The notes: generated by a model not told the origin, from the letters alone. Positions 15,132 to 24,259 are shown, numbered from the stretch's first letter. The stretch is DNA of 39,765 nt from AC-9 sp051984395 (GCA_051984395.1 JBPYEZ010000198.1:1-39765), one strand, 5' to 3'. Numbers and translations are program-made.

Positions 15132-18100
15132 CTACGCGGGGGCTCTGACCCGCTCGCTCACGATCTTGGAGGACCCGCCCGGCTGCAACGTCACCCCGTA
15201 GAGCCAATCGGCCGCCTCCATCGTCCGCTTCTGGTGGGTCACGACGATGAGCTGCGCCTCGTCGCGGAACTCCTCGATCAGGTCGAGGAAGCGCCGCAGG
15301 TTGACGTCGTCGAGGGCGGCCTCGACCTCGTCGAGCAGATAGAAGGGCGACGGACGGCTGCGGAAGACGGCGAAAAGGAAGGCGATGGCGACCAGGGCCC
15401 GCTCGCCGCCGGAGAGGAGCGACAGCTTCTTGACGTTCTTGCCGACGGGCCTGGCCTCCACCTCGATGCCCGTCTCCAGCAGGTTGTCGGGATCCGTCAG
15501 CCGGAGCCCGCCCGTGCCTCCCGAGAACAGGGTCGAGAACAGGGCGGTGAAGTGCTTGGAGACGTCGGCGAAGGCGGCCGCGAACACCTGGACGATCTCG
15601 CTATCGATGGCCCGGATGACCTTGGCCAGCTCCCGCCGGGCCCCCCGGACGTCCTCCAGCTGGGAGTCGAGGAACTCGCGGCGCTCACGCAGCGAGGTGA
15701 GCTCCTCGATCGCCAGCGGATTGACCGGGCCCATCAGCCGCAGCTCACGCTCGAGCTCCCTGCCTCGCTGGGCGATGGTGACCCCGGCGGGCGGGTCCGG
15801 GCGGGGCGCGGCCACGGCGACCTCCGGCTCGCGATCGAGGTCCCGGCGTACGGACTCGACGGCAGCCTCCTGCCGGAGGCGGATCTCGGCGTCCTCGATC
15901 TCCGCCCGCTGGGCCCGCTCCCGGATCTCGGCCAGGCGACGCTCGGCTTGAACGCGCTCGTCGCGGAGCCGGTCAAGGTCGGCGGCCCGGTCATGCAGGG
16001 CGGCGGCCATCCGGTGACGCTGCTCGGCGAGGATCCCGGCACGCTCCTCGAGGGTGGCCACGTGCCCTGCCACCAGGGCGCTCAGGCGCTCGATGGCGAC
16101 CCCGGCCAGCTCCATCTGCTGGCGGCGGTCGGCCGCCTGCTCGGCTTCGGCGCGATCACGCTCGAGCCGTTGCTCGATGTCGCCCAGGCGGCGGGCCAGG
16201 AGGGACCGGCGCTCGTCGAGGCTCGCCGCTCGCACCTGGAGGCCCGTCCGGAGCTGGCCGACGGCGGCGGTCCGTTCGTCCATGTCGGCCTTGGCCTCCC
16301 GCGCCGCCGCCAGCCGCTGGGCGACGTCGGCCTCGTCCGACTCGAGCGATGGCAGGCGTTCCTCCAGCGACGCGACCAGCGACGCGTCGCGCTCGATGCG
16401 CAGGGCCAGCTCGTGGTCGTGGTCCCGGGCGTGCCGGGCGTCCTGAGCCAGCTCGTCGAGCTCGGACTCGACGCGCGCGAGCGCCGCGTCGGCCCCACTC
16501 GAACGGGCGGCCGCCCGCTCGACCTCTTTGGCCAGCTCCGTCTCTGCGGCCCGAGCCGCGGCCACCTCGGCGCGGGCGGCCCGCAGGTCCTCGCTGGCTG
16601 CGGCCACTGCGTCGGCGCAGCGCGCCGCTCGCGCCCGCGCCTCCTCCAGAGCGGCCCCCGTGGCGGCCGGTCCGCCGCCGCCGATCCGCCAGCCCGACGC
16701 ACCGAACCGGTCGCCGTCGGCGGTGACGACGACCAGCTCTGGCCGCCTCATCGCCAGGTCCACCGCCTCGTCCCAGCCTCCCGGCGCCACGACGGCGCCA
16801 CCGAGCAGGACGTCCAGCAACCGCTCGATCCCGTCGACCGTGGAGCGGACGTGGGCCCGGACGAGATCGAGCCCAGCGAGATCGGTCCCGACTCCGTGCC
16901 GGTCACCCCCGACGCGCAGAGCCAGCACGGCACCTGGGGTCCCGGCTCGACGCAGGTGGTCGAGGGCCGCTCTCGCCTCGGCAGGACCGGCCATGACCAC
17001 CGCGGCCACCGCCTCGCCGGCCGCCGCCTCGAACGCCCGCTCCCAGCCGGCGTCCACCTCCACCAGCTCGAGCAGCGTGCCCACCACCCCCGAGACCTCC
17101 GACAACCGCTCGGCCCCGGCTCGAGCCCGAGCCTCGTCGAGGGCCAGGGCGAGAGCGTCGGCCCTTGCCTGCCACGAATGGTGGTCCTGGTCGGCTCGGC
17201 GCAGACCGGCTTCCGCCTCCTCGGCTCGGGACTCGGCCGACGACCGCCGGGTGGCAGCATCCTCGGCGGACGCGGCCAACGCTGGTCCGGCCTGCCGGGC
17301 CGCTTCGATCTCGGCTCCGAGCCGTTGCCGTTCGTCTTCCAAGCGGTCGGTCCGGTGGGCGATGGCGGCCAGGCGGGACTCGAGCCGCCCCTGCTCCGCC
17401 CGGTCACGCTCGAGGCCGTGACGGAGGGTCTGGAGCTGGCCACGGGCGTCGGCCGCCGCACCGTCCCGGGAGGCAAGGCCCATGGCGTCGCCGAGGGTCT
17501 CCTCGAGGTCGGCGCGCTGGCCGGCGAGCGCCAGCTCGGCGGCGGCCAGCTCCTCGCCCTCGGGCTCCAGCTCCCGGGCCGCGGTCTCGGTCTGGTCGAG
17601 CTCGGACCGAAGGCGGGCGGCCTCAGCCTCGAGAGCGGCCACCACGTCCTTGTCCACCAGGGCGCTCGCCGCGCTGGCGATCGATCGACGTCGCTCGGCG
17701 AGGACGGCCGACATCCCCACGGCCCGCTCCCGGAGGCTCTCCACCCGGCGGAGGTGGTCGGCCAGATCGTCGCCTCGGTCCGAGGTGAGGGCGCTCTGGG
17801 CCGCCACCACCGAGGTGTCGAGCCTGGCCAGGCTCACCTTGAGCCGTTCCTGCTCCTCGTCGAGCCCGGCTCGGGTCTCCCGTGATGCCGCCAGGCGGGT
17901 ATCGAGGTTGGCCAGCTCCCGTCCGGCGAGGTAGAGACGTGTGGCGTGGAGCTCGTCGGCCAGGCCGGCGTGGCGGTGGGCCGCCTCCGCCTGGCGCTCG
18001 AGCGGGCGGACCTGGCGGCGCACCTCGCCCAGCAGGTCCTGGAGCCGCTCGAGGTTGCCCTCGGTGGCCTCCAGGCGACGTTCGGCGCGCTCGCGCCGCC

Positions 18101-18614
18101 GACGGTACTTGAGCACACCGGCCGCCTCCTCCACGATGAGGCGCCGGTCCTCGGGACGGGCGTTCAACACGGCGTCGAGCTGGCCCTGGCCCACGATGAC
18201 GTGCTGCTGGCGGCCCACGCCGGAATCCGACAGGAGCTCCTGGACGTCGAGGAGCCGGCAGGGAACGCCGTTGATGGCGTACTCGCTGTCGCCGGAACGA
18301 AACAGCGTGCGACTCAGGGTGATCTCCGACGACTCGACAGGAAGGAGGCCCGAGCTGTTGTCGATGGTGAGAGAGACCTCGGCTCGTCCCAGCGCAGGGC
18401 GCTTGGCCGATCCGGCGAAGATGACATCGTCCATCCGGGCGGAGCGGACGGTACGCGGGCCCTGGGCTCCGAGCACCCACGCCACGGCGTCGACGACGTT
18501 CGACTTGCCGCTGCCGTTGGGACCGACCACCACGGTGACCCCGGGCTCGAGCTCGAGCGTCGTCGGCTCGGCGAAGGACTTGAAGCCCTTGAGCGTGAGC
18601 GCCTTCAGGAACAC
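15132..18614 (-). CDS. smc: Chromosome segregation protein SMC
   Basis: The 1160-residue length is typical. The N-terminal ATPase lobe has GPNGSGKS (31-38) and the Q-loop region DSGVGRQQHVIVGQG. Long Arg/Glu/Ala-rich coiled coils flank a hinge at roughly residues 500-650 (GVVGTLLELVEVDAGWERAFEAA and following). The C-terminal lobe has the ABC signature LSLLSGGERAL and Walker B FYLLDEVEAALDD, with a D-loop and IVVTHQKRTM. SMC with ScpA/B compacts and organises chromosomes; scpA/B are not in this window. The GTG start has a TAACGT box 9 nt upstream. The opposite strand shows a very long open frame, a by-product of GC-rich codon use. Confidence 0.98.
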   Translation of the reverse strand: MFLKALTLKGFKSFAEPTTLELEPGVTVVVGPNGSGKSNVVDAVAWVLGAQGPRTVRSARMDDVIFAGSAKRPALGRAEVSLTIDNSSGLLPVESSEITLSRTLFRSGDSEYAINGVPCRLLDVQELLSDSGVGRQQHVIVGQGQLDAVLNARPEDRRLIVEEAAGVLKYRRRRERAERRLEATEGNLERLQDLLGEVRRQVRPLERQAEAAHRHAGLADELHATRLYLAGRELANLDTRLAASRETRAGLDEEQERLKVSLARLDTSVVAAQSALTSDRGDDLADHLRRVESLRERAVGMSAVLAERRRSIASAASALVDKDVVAALEAEAARLRSELDQTETAARELEPEGEELAAAELALAGQRADLEETLGDAMGLASRDGAAADARGQLQTLRHGLERDRAEQGRLESRLAAIAHRTDRLEDERQRLGAEIEAARQAGPALAASAEDAATRRSSAESRAEEAEAGLRRADQDHHSWQARADALALALDEARARAGAERLSEVSGVVGTLLELVEVDAGWERAFEAAAGEAVAAVVMAGPAEARAALDHLRRAGTPGAVLALRVGGDRHGVGTDLAGLDLVRAHVRSTVDGIERLLDVLLGGAVVAPGGWDEAVDLAMRRPELVVVTADGDRFGASGWRIGGGGPAATGAALEEARARAARCADAVAAASEDLRAARAEVAAARAAETELAKEVERAAARSSGADAALARVESELDELAQDARHARDHDHELALRIERDASLVASLEERLPSLESDEADVAQRLAAAREAKADMDERTAAVGQLRTGLQVRAASLDERRSLLARRLGDIEQRLERDRAEAEQAADRRQQMELAGVAIERLSALVAGHVATLEERAGILAEQRHRMAAALHDRAADLDRLRDERVQAERRLAEIRERAQRAEIEDAEIRLRQEAAVESVRRDLDREPEVAVAAPRPDPPAGVTIAQRGRELERELRLMGPVNPLAIEELTSLRERREFLDSQLEDVRGARRELAKVIRAIDSEIVQVFAAAFADVSKHFTALFSTLFSGGTGGLRLTDPDNLLETGIEVEARPVGKNVKKLSLLSGGERALVAIAFLFAVFRSRPSPFYLLDEVEAALDDVNLRRFLDLIEEFRDEAQLIVVTHQKRTMEAADWLYGVTLQPGGSSKIVSERVRAPA

Positions 18615-18623
18615 AGCGCGATC

Positions 18624-18629
18624 ACGTTA
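18624..18629 (-). promoter_or_regulatory. Putative -10 box (TAACGT) of smc
   Basis: TAACGT ends 9 nt before the smc GTG, in the 79-base gap after mutM. Confidence 0.35.
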
Positions 18630-18693
18630 CCGGGGTGTCTGCCCGGTTTCGGGTATCCCCGCCCACCAGGACGATCACCGGACTCGTTCCCTC

Positions 18694-19533
18694 TCAGACC
18701 TGGCACCCCTCGCACAGGAACGACGAACGCCCCCCCAGCCTGATCCTGGTGATCGGGCGATGACAACGGGGGCACGGCTGCCCCTGTCGGTCGTAGACCT
18801 GATGGTGGGTCTGGAAGTCACCCGGTCGGCCGAACAGGTCCCGGTACTGCTGGTCGGCGAGCGAGGAGCCACGGTGTCGGACCGCGTCCGAGAGGACCTC
18901 GACCATCGCCCGGTACAGCCGACGAACCTCCTCGGACGAAAGTGTCTCGGACCCACGATCGTGGCGGAGCCCGGCGGCGAACAGGATCTCGTCGGAGTAG
19001 ATGTTGCCGATGCCGGCCACGAACCGCTGGTCCATCAGAAGTGGCTTCAGCTTGGTCTTGCGCGTCCGTAGCAGGTCTGCGAACTGGACCCAGCTCATCA
19101 CGTCGTTCAGTGGATCGAAGCCGAGGTGCCCGAGCTCGGGCAGCTTGTGGGCGACGACGGGCTCGGGGGCGACGAACATCTCGCCGAAGGTCCTGGGATC
19201 GACGAAGCGCAGCTCGCCACCCTTGGTGAAGGCGATGGAGACGTGGGTGTGGCGACCGGCGGCCTCCCCGGCGGTGGTGGGCCGGAGCAGCTGGCCGCTC
19301 ATGCCCAGATGCACGACGAGCACGTCGCCGTCGTCCAGTGACAGCAGCAGGTACTTGCCCTGTCGTCTGACGTCGGCGATCTTGTGGCCCTCGAGCCGAC
19401 CCTTGAACTCGGCCGGGCCCCGATGCCTGCGTATCGAGCGCCGACCCTTCACCTGCACCGACTTGATCCGTCTGCCGACCACCTCGCCGTCGAGGTCGCG
19501 GCGGATCGTCTCGACTTCGGGCAGCTCAGGCAC
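18694..19533 (-). CDS. mutM: Formamidopyrimidine-DNA glycosylase (Fpg/MutM)
   Basis: The 279-residue enzyme removes 8-oxoguanine and cuts the abasic site. The N-terminus reads (V)PELPEVETIRRDL; Pro2 is the catalytic Schiff-base residue and Glu3 is conserved. GKYLLLSLDDG holds the conserved lysine region, followed by VHLGMSGQL. The helix-two-turn-helix (VAGIGNIYSDEILF) and a C-terminal zinc finger C-X2-C-X16-C-X2-C are present. The GTG start is fixed by the need for Pro2; it overlaps the rnc stop by 8 bases, implying coupling. Confidence 0.97.
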   Translation of the reverse strand: MPELPEVETIRRDLDGEVVGRRIKSVQVKGRRSIRRHRGPAEFKGRLEGHKIADVRRQGKYLLLSLDDGDVLVVHLGMSGQLLRPTTAGEAAGRHTHVSIAFTKGGELRFVDPRTFGEMFVAPEPVVAHKLPELGHLGFDPLNDVMSWVQFADLLRTRKTKLKPLLMDQRFVAGIGNIYSDEILFAAGLRHDRGSETLSSEEVRRLYRAMVEVLSDAVRHRGSSLADQQYRDLFGRPGDFQTHHQVYDRQGQPCPRCHRPITRIRLGGRSSFLCEGCQV

Positions 19534-20260
19534 GCCCGCCGAGCCGCTCGGCCGACCCCACCGATCCCACCTCGTCCGGGTCGGGCGGCGGACGTGGTGT
19601 GCCGGACAGATCCGCCCATGCCATACGGGCGGCGGCCTGCTCGGCCTGCTTCTTCGACCGGCCCTCGCCCCGACCGAGCAGCCGACCGCCGAGGTGCACG
19701 CTGGCCCGGAAGCGCTTGGCATGGTCGGGACCCTCCTCCTCGACGGCGTAGCGGGGAACCGGCTCGGCCTGCCGGGCCGCCAGCTCCTGGAGTCGGGTCT
19801 TGTAGTCCTGCCCACCCGGGCCCGCGGCGGCCTCCCGAATGCGCTCGCCTAGGAGCTGCAAGACCAGGTCACCGGTCCGTGCCCAGCCCAGCTCGAGGTA
19901 GATGGCGCCGACGACGGCCTCGAAGGCGTCGGCGAGGATGGACGGCTTCTCTCGGCCTCCAGAGGCGTCCTCGCCCTTGCCGAGCAGGAGGGCCGACCCG
20001 AGATCGAGGGCCGCGGCCAGATCGGCCAGCACCTCGGCGTTGACGACCGACGCCCGCACCTTGGCCAGCTCCCCCTCGGGCAGGTCCGGGTAGGCCTGGA
20101 AGATGTGGTCGGTGACCACGAGGCCCAGGACCGAGTCCCCGAGGAACTCGAGGCGCTCGTTCGAGGGCTCGTCGGCGGTCTCCGCGCACCACGACCGGTG
20201 GGCCATGGCCTGCTGGAGCAGCTCGACGTCGCCCGGCTCCTGTCCCAGCCGCCGCGCCAA
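19526..20260 (-). CDS. rnc: Ribonuclease III
   Basis: The 244-residue enzyme cleaves double-stranded RNA during rRNA and mRNA processing. The catalytic signature NERLEFLGDSVLG (Glu35 to Asp42) and the second acidic pair in ADAFEAVVGAIYLE (Asp111, Glu114) are intact. The C-terminal dsRNA-binding domain spans from DYKTRLQELAA to GRSKKQAEQAAARMAW. The TTG start at 20260 has GAGAGGG 5 nt upstream; no ATG or GTG gives a better start. It lies downstream of acpP and overlaps mutM. Confidence 0.96.
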   Translation of the reverse strand: MARRLGQEPGDVELLQQAMAHRSWCAETADEPSNERLEFLGDSVLGLVVTDHIFQAYPDLPEGELAKVRASVVNAEVLADLAAALDLGSALLLGKGEDASGGREKPSILADAFEAVVGAIYLELGWARTGDLVLQLLGERIREAAAGPGGQDYKTRLQELAARQAEPVPRYAVEEEGPDHAKRFRASVHLGGRLLGRGEGRSKKQAEQAAARMAWADLSGTPRPPPDPDEVGSVGSAERLGGRA

Positions 20261-20303
20261 CGCATCCCTCTCGGCACGACGCGGTCCCGGCAGCTCGGGC
20301 AGC

Positions 20304-20600
20304 TCAGGCGGCCTCGAGCTTGGCGACCACGTAGTCGACGGCGTCGCGCACGGTCTTGAGCTCCTCCAGGTCCTCGTCCTCGATCCGGAACCCGACGGTC
20401 CGCTCCCCCAGCTCCTCCTCGAGGCCCTCGACGAGCTCGATGAGGGCGAGCGAGTCGGCGTTGAGGTCCTCGGAGAACGAGGCGCCCTCGGCGATGGAGG
20501 CGGGATCGATCTCGAGGATGTCCGCGAGCTGGTCGCGGATCATCTCGAAGACCTGGCGCCGGTCGAACGGGCCTTTCTCGACATGGGTCTCAGCGGGCAC
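20304..20600 (-). CDS. acpP: Acyl carrier protein
   Basis: This 98-residue, strongly acidic protein carries the 4'-phosphopantetheine site at Ser50 (NADSLALIELV). It has the expected helices, with ILEIDPASIAEGASFSEDL before the site and EELGERTVGFRIEDEDLEEL after it. It shuttles acyl chains in fatty acid synthesis. The GTG start at 20600 has AGGAG 5 nt upstream; longer in-frame extensions have no such support. The order plsX-acpP-rnc is widely conserved. The N-terminal extension of about 12 residues is longer than in most ACPs. Confidence 0.95.
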   Translation of the reverse strand: MPAETHVEKGPFDRRQVFEMIRDQLADILEIDPASIAEGASFSEDLNADSLALIELVEGLEEELGERTVGFRIEDEDLEELKTVRDAVDYVVAKLEAA

Positions 20601-20777
20601 TGCTGCTCCTGGGGTCACTCGACGTCCGAATCGTACCGGTATCAAGGGGGCGCCGCCGTCCCGATGAGCGCCGAGACCGGCGGCGTCCTCGATACCGTCC
20701 TCCCGCCCCGGCCCTCGTGTCCCGGGCCGGCCCCCCGGGCACGCCTGGCGTCCTGGAGCGGCCTCCTCGGCCCGCCG

Positions 20778-21836
20778 TCAGGGCGAGACCGCCTGCCGCA
20801 GCTCTTCGACGAGGCCCCGGGACACCATGTCGTGGGCCACTCGAACAGCGTTCACGACCGCCCGGGCAGACGAGGAGCCGTGGCTGATGATGCAGACCCC
20901 GTCGACGCCGAGCAGCATCGCCCCGCCGGTGGAGTCGGGGTCCATCTCCTCCATGAGCGGGGCGAGGTCGGGCATCAGCACCTTGGCCGCCGCCTTGGCC
21001 TCCTCGCTGCCGGTCATGACGCCGAGGAGGCAGCTCACGAAGAACTTCATGCCGCCCTCGAGCGCCTTCAGGGCCACGTTGCCGGTGAAGCCGTCGGTGA
21101 CCACCACGTCGGCGGCGTCGCTCAGCAGCTCGCGGGCCTCCACGTTGCCGACGAAGCGGACCCCGACGCCCTCGGAGAGCAGGGCGTGGGTGCGCTTGAC
21201 CAGGGCGGTGCCCTTGCTCTCCTCTTCCCCGTTCGACAGCAGCCCCACGCGTGGCTCGGCCAGGTCGTAGCGCTCGCGGGCGAAGAGCGACCCCATCTTG
21301 GCGAACTGGACGAGCCACTCGGCGGTGCACTCGGGGTTGGCCCCGGCGTCGAGCAGGACCGTGTGGGTGGACCCGGGCACCGGCAGCGGAGTGGCGATGG
21401 CGGGCCGGGCCACACCGGGAAGGCGACCCATGCGCAGCAGGGCACTGGCCATGGCGGCACCTGTGTTGCCGGCGCTCACCATCGCCGCCGCCCGGCCGTC
21501 TCGCACCGCCTCCGCCGCTCGCACGAGCGAGGCGTCCTTCTTGCGCCGGACACCCTGGCCCGGATCCTCGTGCATCCCGATGACCTGGCTCGCCGGCACG
21601 ACCTCGAGCCCCGCCGTGTCGCCGAGCTCCTCGGGGCGGCCCACGACCAGGACGGGCACGTCGAGCTCGTCGACCGCCTGCCTGGCCCCGGCGACGATCT
21701 CCCGGGGGCCGCGATCGCCACCCATGGCGTCGACGGCGACGGCGGTGGTGGCGGGCTGGCGGGCCCGCCTTCTGCGGGCGAAGGGCTGGGGCTCGGCCAC
21801 GGGGGCTGGCGTGGCCTCGGAAGCAGAGCTGGACAC
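20778..21836 (-). CDS. plsX: Phosphate acyltransferase PlsX
   Basis: The 352-residue product makes acyl-phosphate from acyl-ACP for phospholipid synthesis. Hallmarks are AVAVDAMGGDRGPREIVAGA, VSAGNTGAAMASALLRMGRLPGVARPAIA, LLDAGANPECTAEWLVQFAKMG, LLSNGEEESKGTALVK, FVGNVEARELL and VVTDGFTGNVALKALEG. The first 37 residues (Ser/Arg-rich) precede the conserved core. GTG 21836 is 8 bases after the rpmF stop; GTG 21800 is the alternative. The acpP gene downstream supplies its partner. Confidence 0.96.
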   Translation of the reverse strand: MSSSASEATPAPVAEPQPFARRRRARQPATTAVAVDAMGGDRGPREIVAGARQAVDELDVPVLVVGRPEELGDTAGLEVVPASQVIGMHEDPGQGVRRKKDASLVRAAEAVRDGRAAAMVSAGNTGAAMASALLRMGRLPGVARPAIATPLPVPGSTHTVLLDAGANPECTAEWLVQFAKMGSLFARERYDLAEPRVGLLSNGEEESKGTALVKRTHALLSEGVGVRFVGNVEARELLSDAADVVVTDGFTGNVALKALEGGMKFFVSCLLGVMTGSEEAKAAAKVLMPDLAPLMEEMDPDSTGGAMLLGVDGVCIISHGSSSARAVVNAVRVAHDMVSRGLVEELRQAVSP

Positions 21837-21843
21837 GCGTCCG

Positions 21844-22023
21844 TCAGTCGACGTCGACGGCCTGTCGGCCCCCGTACCACCCACAGTTGGGGCACACCAC
21901 ATGGGGAAGCTTCGCCCGACGGCACTGCGGGCACACGCTGCGCGGCGGGGTCCGGAGAACCCAGCTCGACGCCCGGCGGCTGCGGGTCTTGGCCTTCGAT
22001 GTCTTCTTCTTGGGGACGGCCAT
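21844..22023 (-). CDS. rpmF: 50S ribosomal protein L32
   Basis: The gene encodes 59 residues starting MAVPKKKTSKAKTRSRRASSW, the invariant L32 start. It has four cysteines in CPQC and CPNC, so this is the zinc-binding (C+) form. The yceD-rpmF-plsX order is the standard arrangement linking ribosome and lipid genes. The ATG is 45 bases after the yceD stop. Confidence 0.96.
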   Translation of the reverse strand: MAVPKKKTSKAKTRSRRASSWVLRTPPRSVCPQCRRAKLPHVVCPNCGWYGGRQAVDVD

Positions 22024-22068
22024 CTTCTCTCGCTCTCGTCTGGCGCGTGCTCTCCGGACTTACCCCGG

Positions 22069-22587
22069 TCAGCGGCGAAGGTCACCGCCTCGCAGGGCGT
22101 CCAGTGGTGCCCACCGGGGGTCGACCGACTCGGTCTGGCAGGAGCAACTCGCCTCGTTGCGGTTGATGCCGCAGACCGGGCACAACCCGAGACACCCCTC
22201 CGTGCAGAGAGGAACCTGGGGCAGGTCCAACAGCACAGCGTCGCGCGCCAGCGGCTCCAGGTCGAGCTGGTCGCCGCGGAGGGGGTAGGTCTGCTCGGGG
22301 TCTCCGCTCGGCTCGAACAGCTCGCGGACGGTGCTCCGCAGCTCGCCGCGGGCCACGGCCAGGCAGCGGCGGCACTCGCCCGCCCACGGGGCGGTCACGG
22401 ACCCGGTGGCCATGATCCCCCCGTGCACCGACTCGAGCAGCACGTCCACGACCACCGGGGCTCCCTCGATCACCGAGCTACCGGTCACGGCCAGCTCGGG
22501 GATCGGCCCTTCGCGCCGCTCCCGGCGGCTGGCACCAGGCTGGCGCCGAAGGGTCGCCACATTGACGACGAAGGGACGCTTGGTCAT
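22069..22587 (-). CDS. yceD: YceD family protein (DUF177)
   Basis: The 172-residue product matches DUF177, which precedes rpmF in most bacteria. It is linked to 23S rRNA metabolism in plants and some bacteria. The core has GSVTAPWAGECRRC, then DLEPLARDAVLLDLP. A Cys-rich segment, LCTEGCLGLCPVCGINRN followed by CSC, is probably a zinc-binding motif and is common in the actinobacterial and Firmicute forms. The N-terminus is FVVNVATLRRQPG. Confidence 0.92.
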   Translation of the reverse strand: MTKRPFVVNVATLRRQPGASRRERREGPIPELAVTGSSVIEGAPVVVDVLLESVHGGIMATGSVTAPWAGECRRCLAVARGELRSTVRELFEPSGDPEQTYPLRGDQLDLEPLARDAVLLDLPQVPLCTEGCLGLCPVCGINRNEASCSCQTESVDPRWAPLDALRGGDLRR

Positions 22588-22606
22588 CTTCCTCGCCTCC
22601 CTGTCC

Positions 22607-23197
22607 CTAGCCTCGGTCCTGGTCGAAGAACTCTCCCCCGTCGGCGTCGACTCCGTTCGGAGCGGCTTCGTCGGGCCTGACCGCTCCCGAGTCGAAGCTC
22701 ACGAGGCCGGCGCCGACCGTCACCGCCGGCGTCTCCTGGAGCTTGCGGCGTCCGCCCTGCACGGTCTTCGTCGTCCGCTCGAGCAGCTCCTCGAAGGAGG
22801 CCAGCTTGCGGTCGCAGTAGTCCTCGGCCTCGCGGCGCAGCCGTCGGGACTCGTCTTGGGCCCGGTCGACGACGCGCTGAGCGGCGTGCTGCGCCTGGCG
22901 CACGATCTCGCTGCGCTGCACCATCCTCTCGGCCTGCACCCGCGAGGCCTCCAGGATGTCCTCGCCCTCGCGTCGGGTCTTGCTGAGGAAGTCGTCGCGC
23001 TCTCGCAGCATCCAGCGAGCATGACGGAGCTCCTCGGGAAGCTGCCTGAGCGCCTCCTCCAGCAGCTGCACCAGCTCGTCCCGGCCGACGAGGGCGTTGC
23101 TGGACAACGGCATGGCCTTGGCCTGGCGGACGGTCTCGATCGCCGAGCGAAGCAGCTCCTCGGTGCCGGGTCCGTCCACCGGCTCGAACAGGCTCAC
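22607..23197 (-). CDS. Coiled-coil protein, DivIVA-like / ATPase subunit B-like
   Basis: The 196-residue product is mostly charged alpha-helix. A DivIVA-like start is followed by a long coiled coil (about residues 45-140, rich in Glu, Arg, Ala and Gln). The C-terminal tail is acidic and probably disordered (DGGEFFDQDRG). In Mycobacterium a similar protein is encoded between coaD and yceD. A role in cell-envelope growth or division is likely but not shown. The GTG start overlaps the coaD stop (GTGA), which indicates translational coupling. Confidence 0.8.
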   Translation of the reverse strand: MSLFEPVDGPGTEELLRSAIETVRQAKAMPLSSNALVGRDELVQLLEEALRQLPEELRHARWMLRERDDFLSKTRREGEDILEASRVQAERMVQRSEIVRQAQHAAQRVVDRAQDESRRLRREAEDYCDRKLASFEELLERTTKTVQGGRRKLQETPAVTVGAGLVSFDSGAVRPDEAAPNGVDADGGEFFDQDRG

Positions 23198-23673
23198 GGC
23201 CCAAACCTCTCCTGTAGGCGCTTGGCGACAGGGGCGGGCACGAGGCCGGTGACGTCGCCGCCGTAGCGCGCCACCTCACGCAGGAGCCGCGAGGCGATGA
23301 ACGAGTGACTGGATGCCGTGGGCAGGAAGACGGTGTCGATGCCCGACAGCTGCTGGTTCAACTGGGCCATCTGCATCTCGTTCTCGAAGTCGCTGACCGC
23401 CCGCAGACCCTTCACGATCGCCGTCGCCCCCACCTCCTGGGCCACGTTGACCACCAGCGTCGACATCCCCACGACCCGCACCCGTGGCAGGTGAGTCGTC
23501 GACTCCTCCAGCATCGCCTGCCGCTCCTCCAGGCTGAAGAGGGGCTCACCCTTCTGGGGGTTGCGCAGCACGGCCACGATCACCTCGTCGAAGAGGCGGG
23601 AGGCGCTCTCGACGACCTCGAGATGACCGTTGTGGAACGGGTCGAACGATCCGGGGAACAGGGCGATCCTCAC
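23194..23673 (-). CDS. coaD: Phosphopantetheine adenylyltransferase
   Basis: The 159-residue enzyme carries out the fourth step of CoA synthesis, forming dephospho-CoA from ATP and 4'-phosphopantetheine. It has the nucleotidyltransferase motif GSFDPFHNGH near the N-terminus, with RNPQKGEPLFSLEERQAML, AIVKGLRAVSDFENEMQMA and the SSSFIASR-like ASSHSFIASRLL. The GTG start overlaps the rsmD stop (GTGA). The rsmD-coaD pair is a classic arrangement. Confidence 0.97.
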   Translation of the reverse strand: MRIALFPGSFDPFHNGHLEVVESASRLFDEVIVAVLRNPQKGEPLFSLEERQAMLEESTTHLPRVRVVGMSTLVVNVAQEVGATAIVKGLRAVSDFENEMQMAQLNQQLSGIDTVFLPTASSHSFIASRLLREVARYGGDVTGLVPAPVAKRLQERFGP

Positions 23674-24221
23674 GAGGCACCTTTCCGAGCGGCCTGATGT
23701 GGCAGCGGCTGGACCAGGGTCACCACGGTACCGCCGTACCGCTTGGTCGTCCGCACCACCCAATCCGGAGGGGGCTCGAGCGCCGACGAGGACTCCAGCA
23801 CGGCCAGGTCGGCGGACAGTCCGCCCAGGAGACGTTCCCACGCCGCGAAGTCGTAGGGCGGGTCGCACAGGGCCAGGTCGAAGGCGCGGTCGCCCCGATC
23901 GAGCCAGGCCAGCGCGTCGACCTGCGCCACCTCGAACGGGGCCGCGGCCAACCCGACGGCGGCCAGATTGTCGCGGATGGCGGCGACGGCAGCCGGATCC
24001 ATGTCGACGAACGTCACGTGCGCCGCGCCCCGCGAGAGCGCCTCGATGCCCAGGGCGCCGGTGCCCGCGAAGAGGTCGACCACCGTCGCTCCCTCCACGG
24101 CGCGCATGCTCGTCAGCACGTTGAAGATCGCCTCCCGGACCCGGTCGCCGGTGGGCCTGATCGAGCGGCCCGCCGGAGCCCGGAGGCGGCGGCCTCCTGC
24201 CACCCCACCGACCACTCGCAT
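23670..24221 (-). CDS. rsmD: 16S rRNA (guanine966-N2)-methyltransferase RsmD
   Basis: The 183-residue product has the start MRVVGGVAGGRRLRAP, then RPTGDRVREAIFNVL, SAM motif I VVDLFAGTGALGIEALSRGA, and the catalytic DPPY motif of N6/N2 methyltransferases. It modifies G966 of 16S rRNA in the small subunit. A TATCCT box lies 7 nt before the ATG, so rsmD is likely the first gene of the long leftward transcript that runs to at least plsX/acpP. Confidence 0.95.
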   Translation of the reverse strand: MRVVGGVAGGRRLRAPAGRSIRPTGDRVREAIFNVLTSMRAVEGATVVDLFAGTGALGIEALSRGAAHVTFVDMDPAAVAAIRDNLAAVGLAAAPFEVAQVDALAWLDRGDRAFDLALCDPPYDFAAWERLLGGLSADLAVLESSSALEPPPDWVVRTTKRYGGTVVTLVQPLPHQAARKGAS

Positions 24222-24228
24222 GCACCCG

Positions 24229-24234
24229 AGGATA
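24229..24234 (-). promoter_or_regulatory. Putative -10 box (TATCCT) of rsmD
   Basis: TATCCT ends 7 nt before the rsmD ATG, close to the general TANNNT consensus. It lies in the gap between recG and rsmD. Confidence 0.5.
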
Positions 24235-24244
24235 CCGGCACCCC

Positions 24245-24259
24245 CCGCCGCTCCGGCGG
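24245..24259 (-). terminator. Possible hairpin between recG and rsmD
   Basis: CCGCCG-GAG-CGGCGG (minus strand) lies 25 nt after the recG stop. It has no U-tract on the transcript side, so it is a weak terminator candidate. It could separate the recG and rsmD transcripts. Confidence 0.35.

Noticed and set aside
15129..17885. 918-codon open frame on the plus strand inside smc
   Set aside because: It lies entirely antisense to a clear SMC gene, and its protein is low-complexity Gly/Leu/Arg. GC-rich codon use in coiled-coil genes commonly opens such frames.
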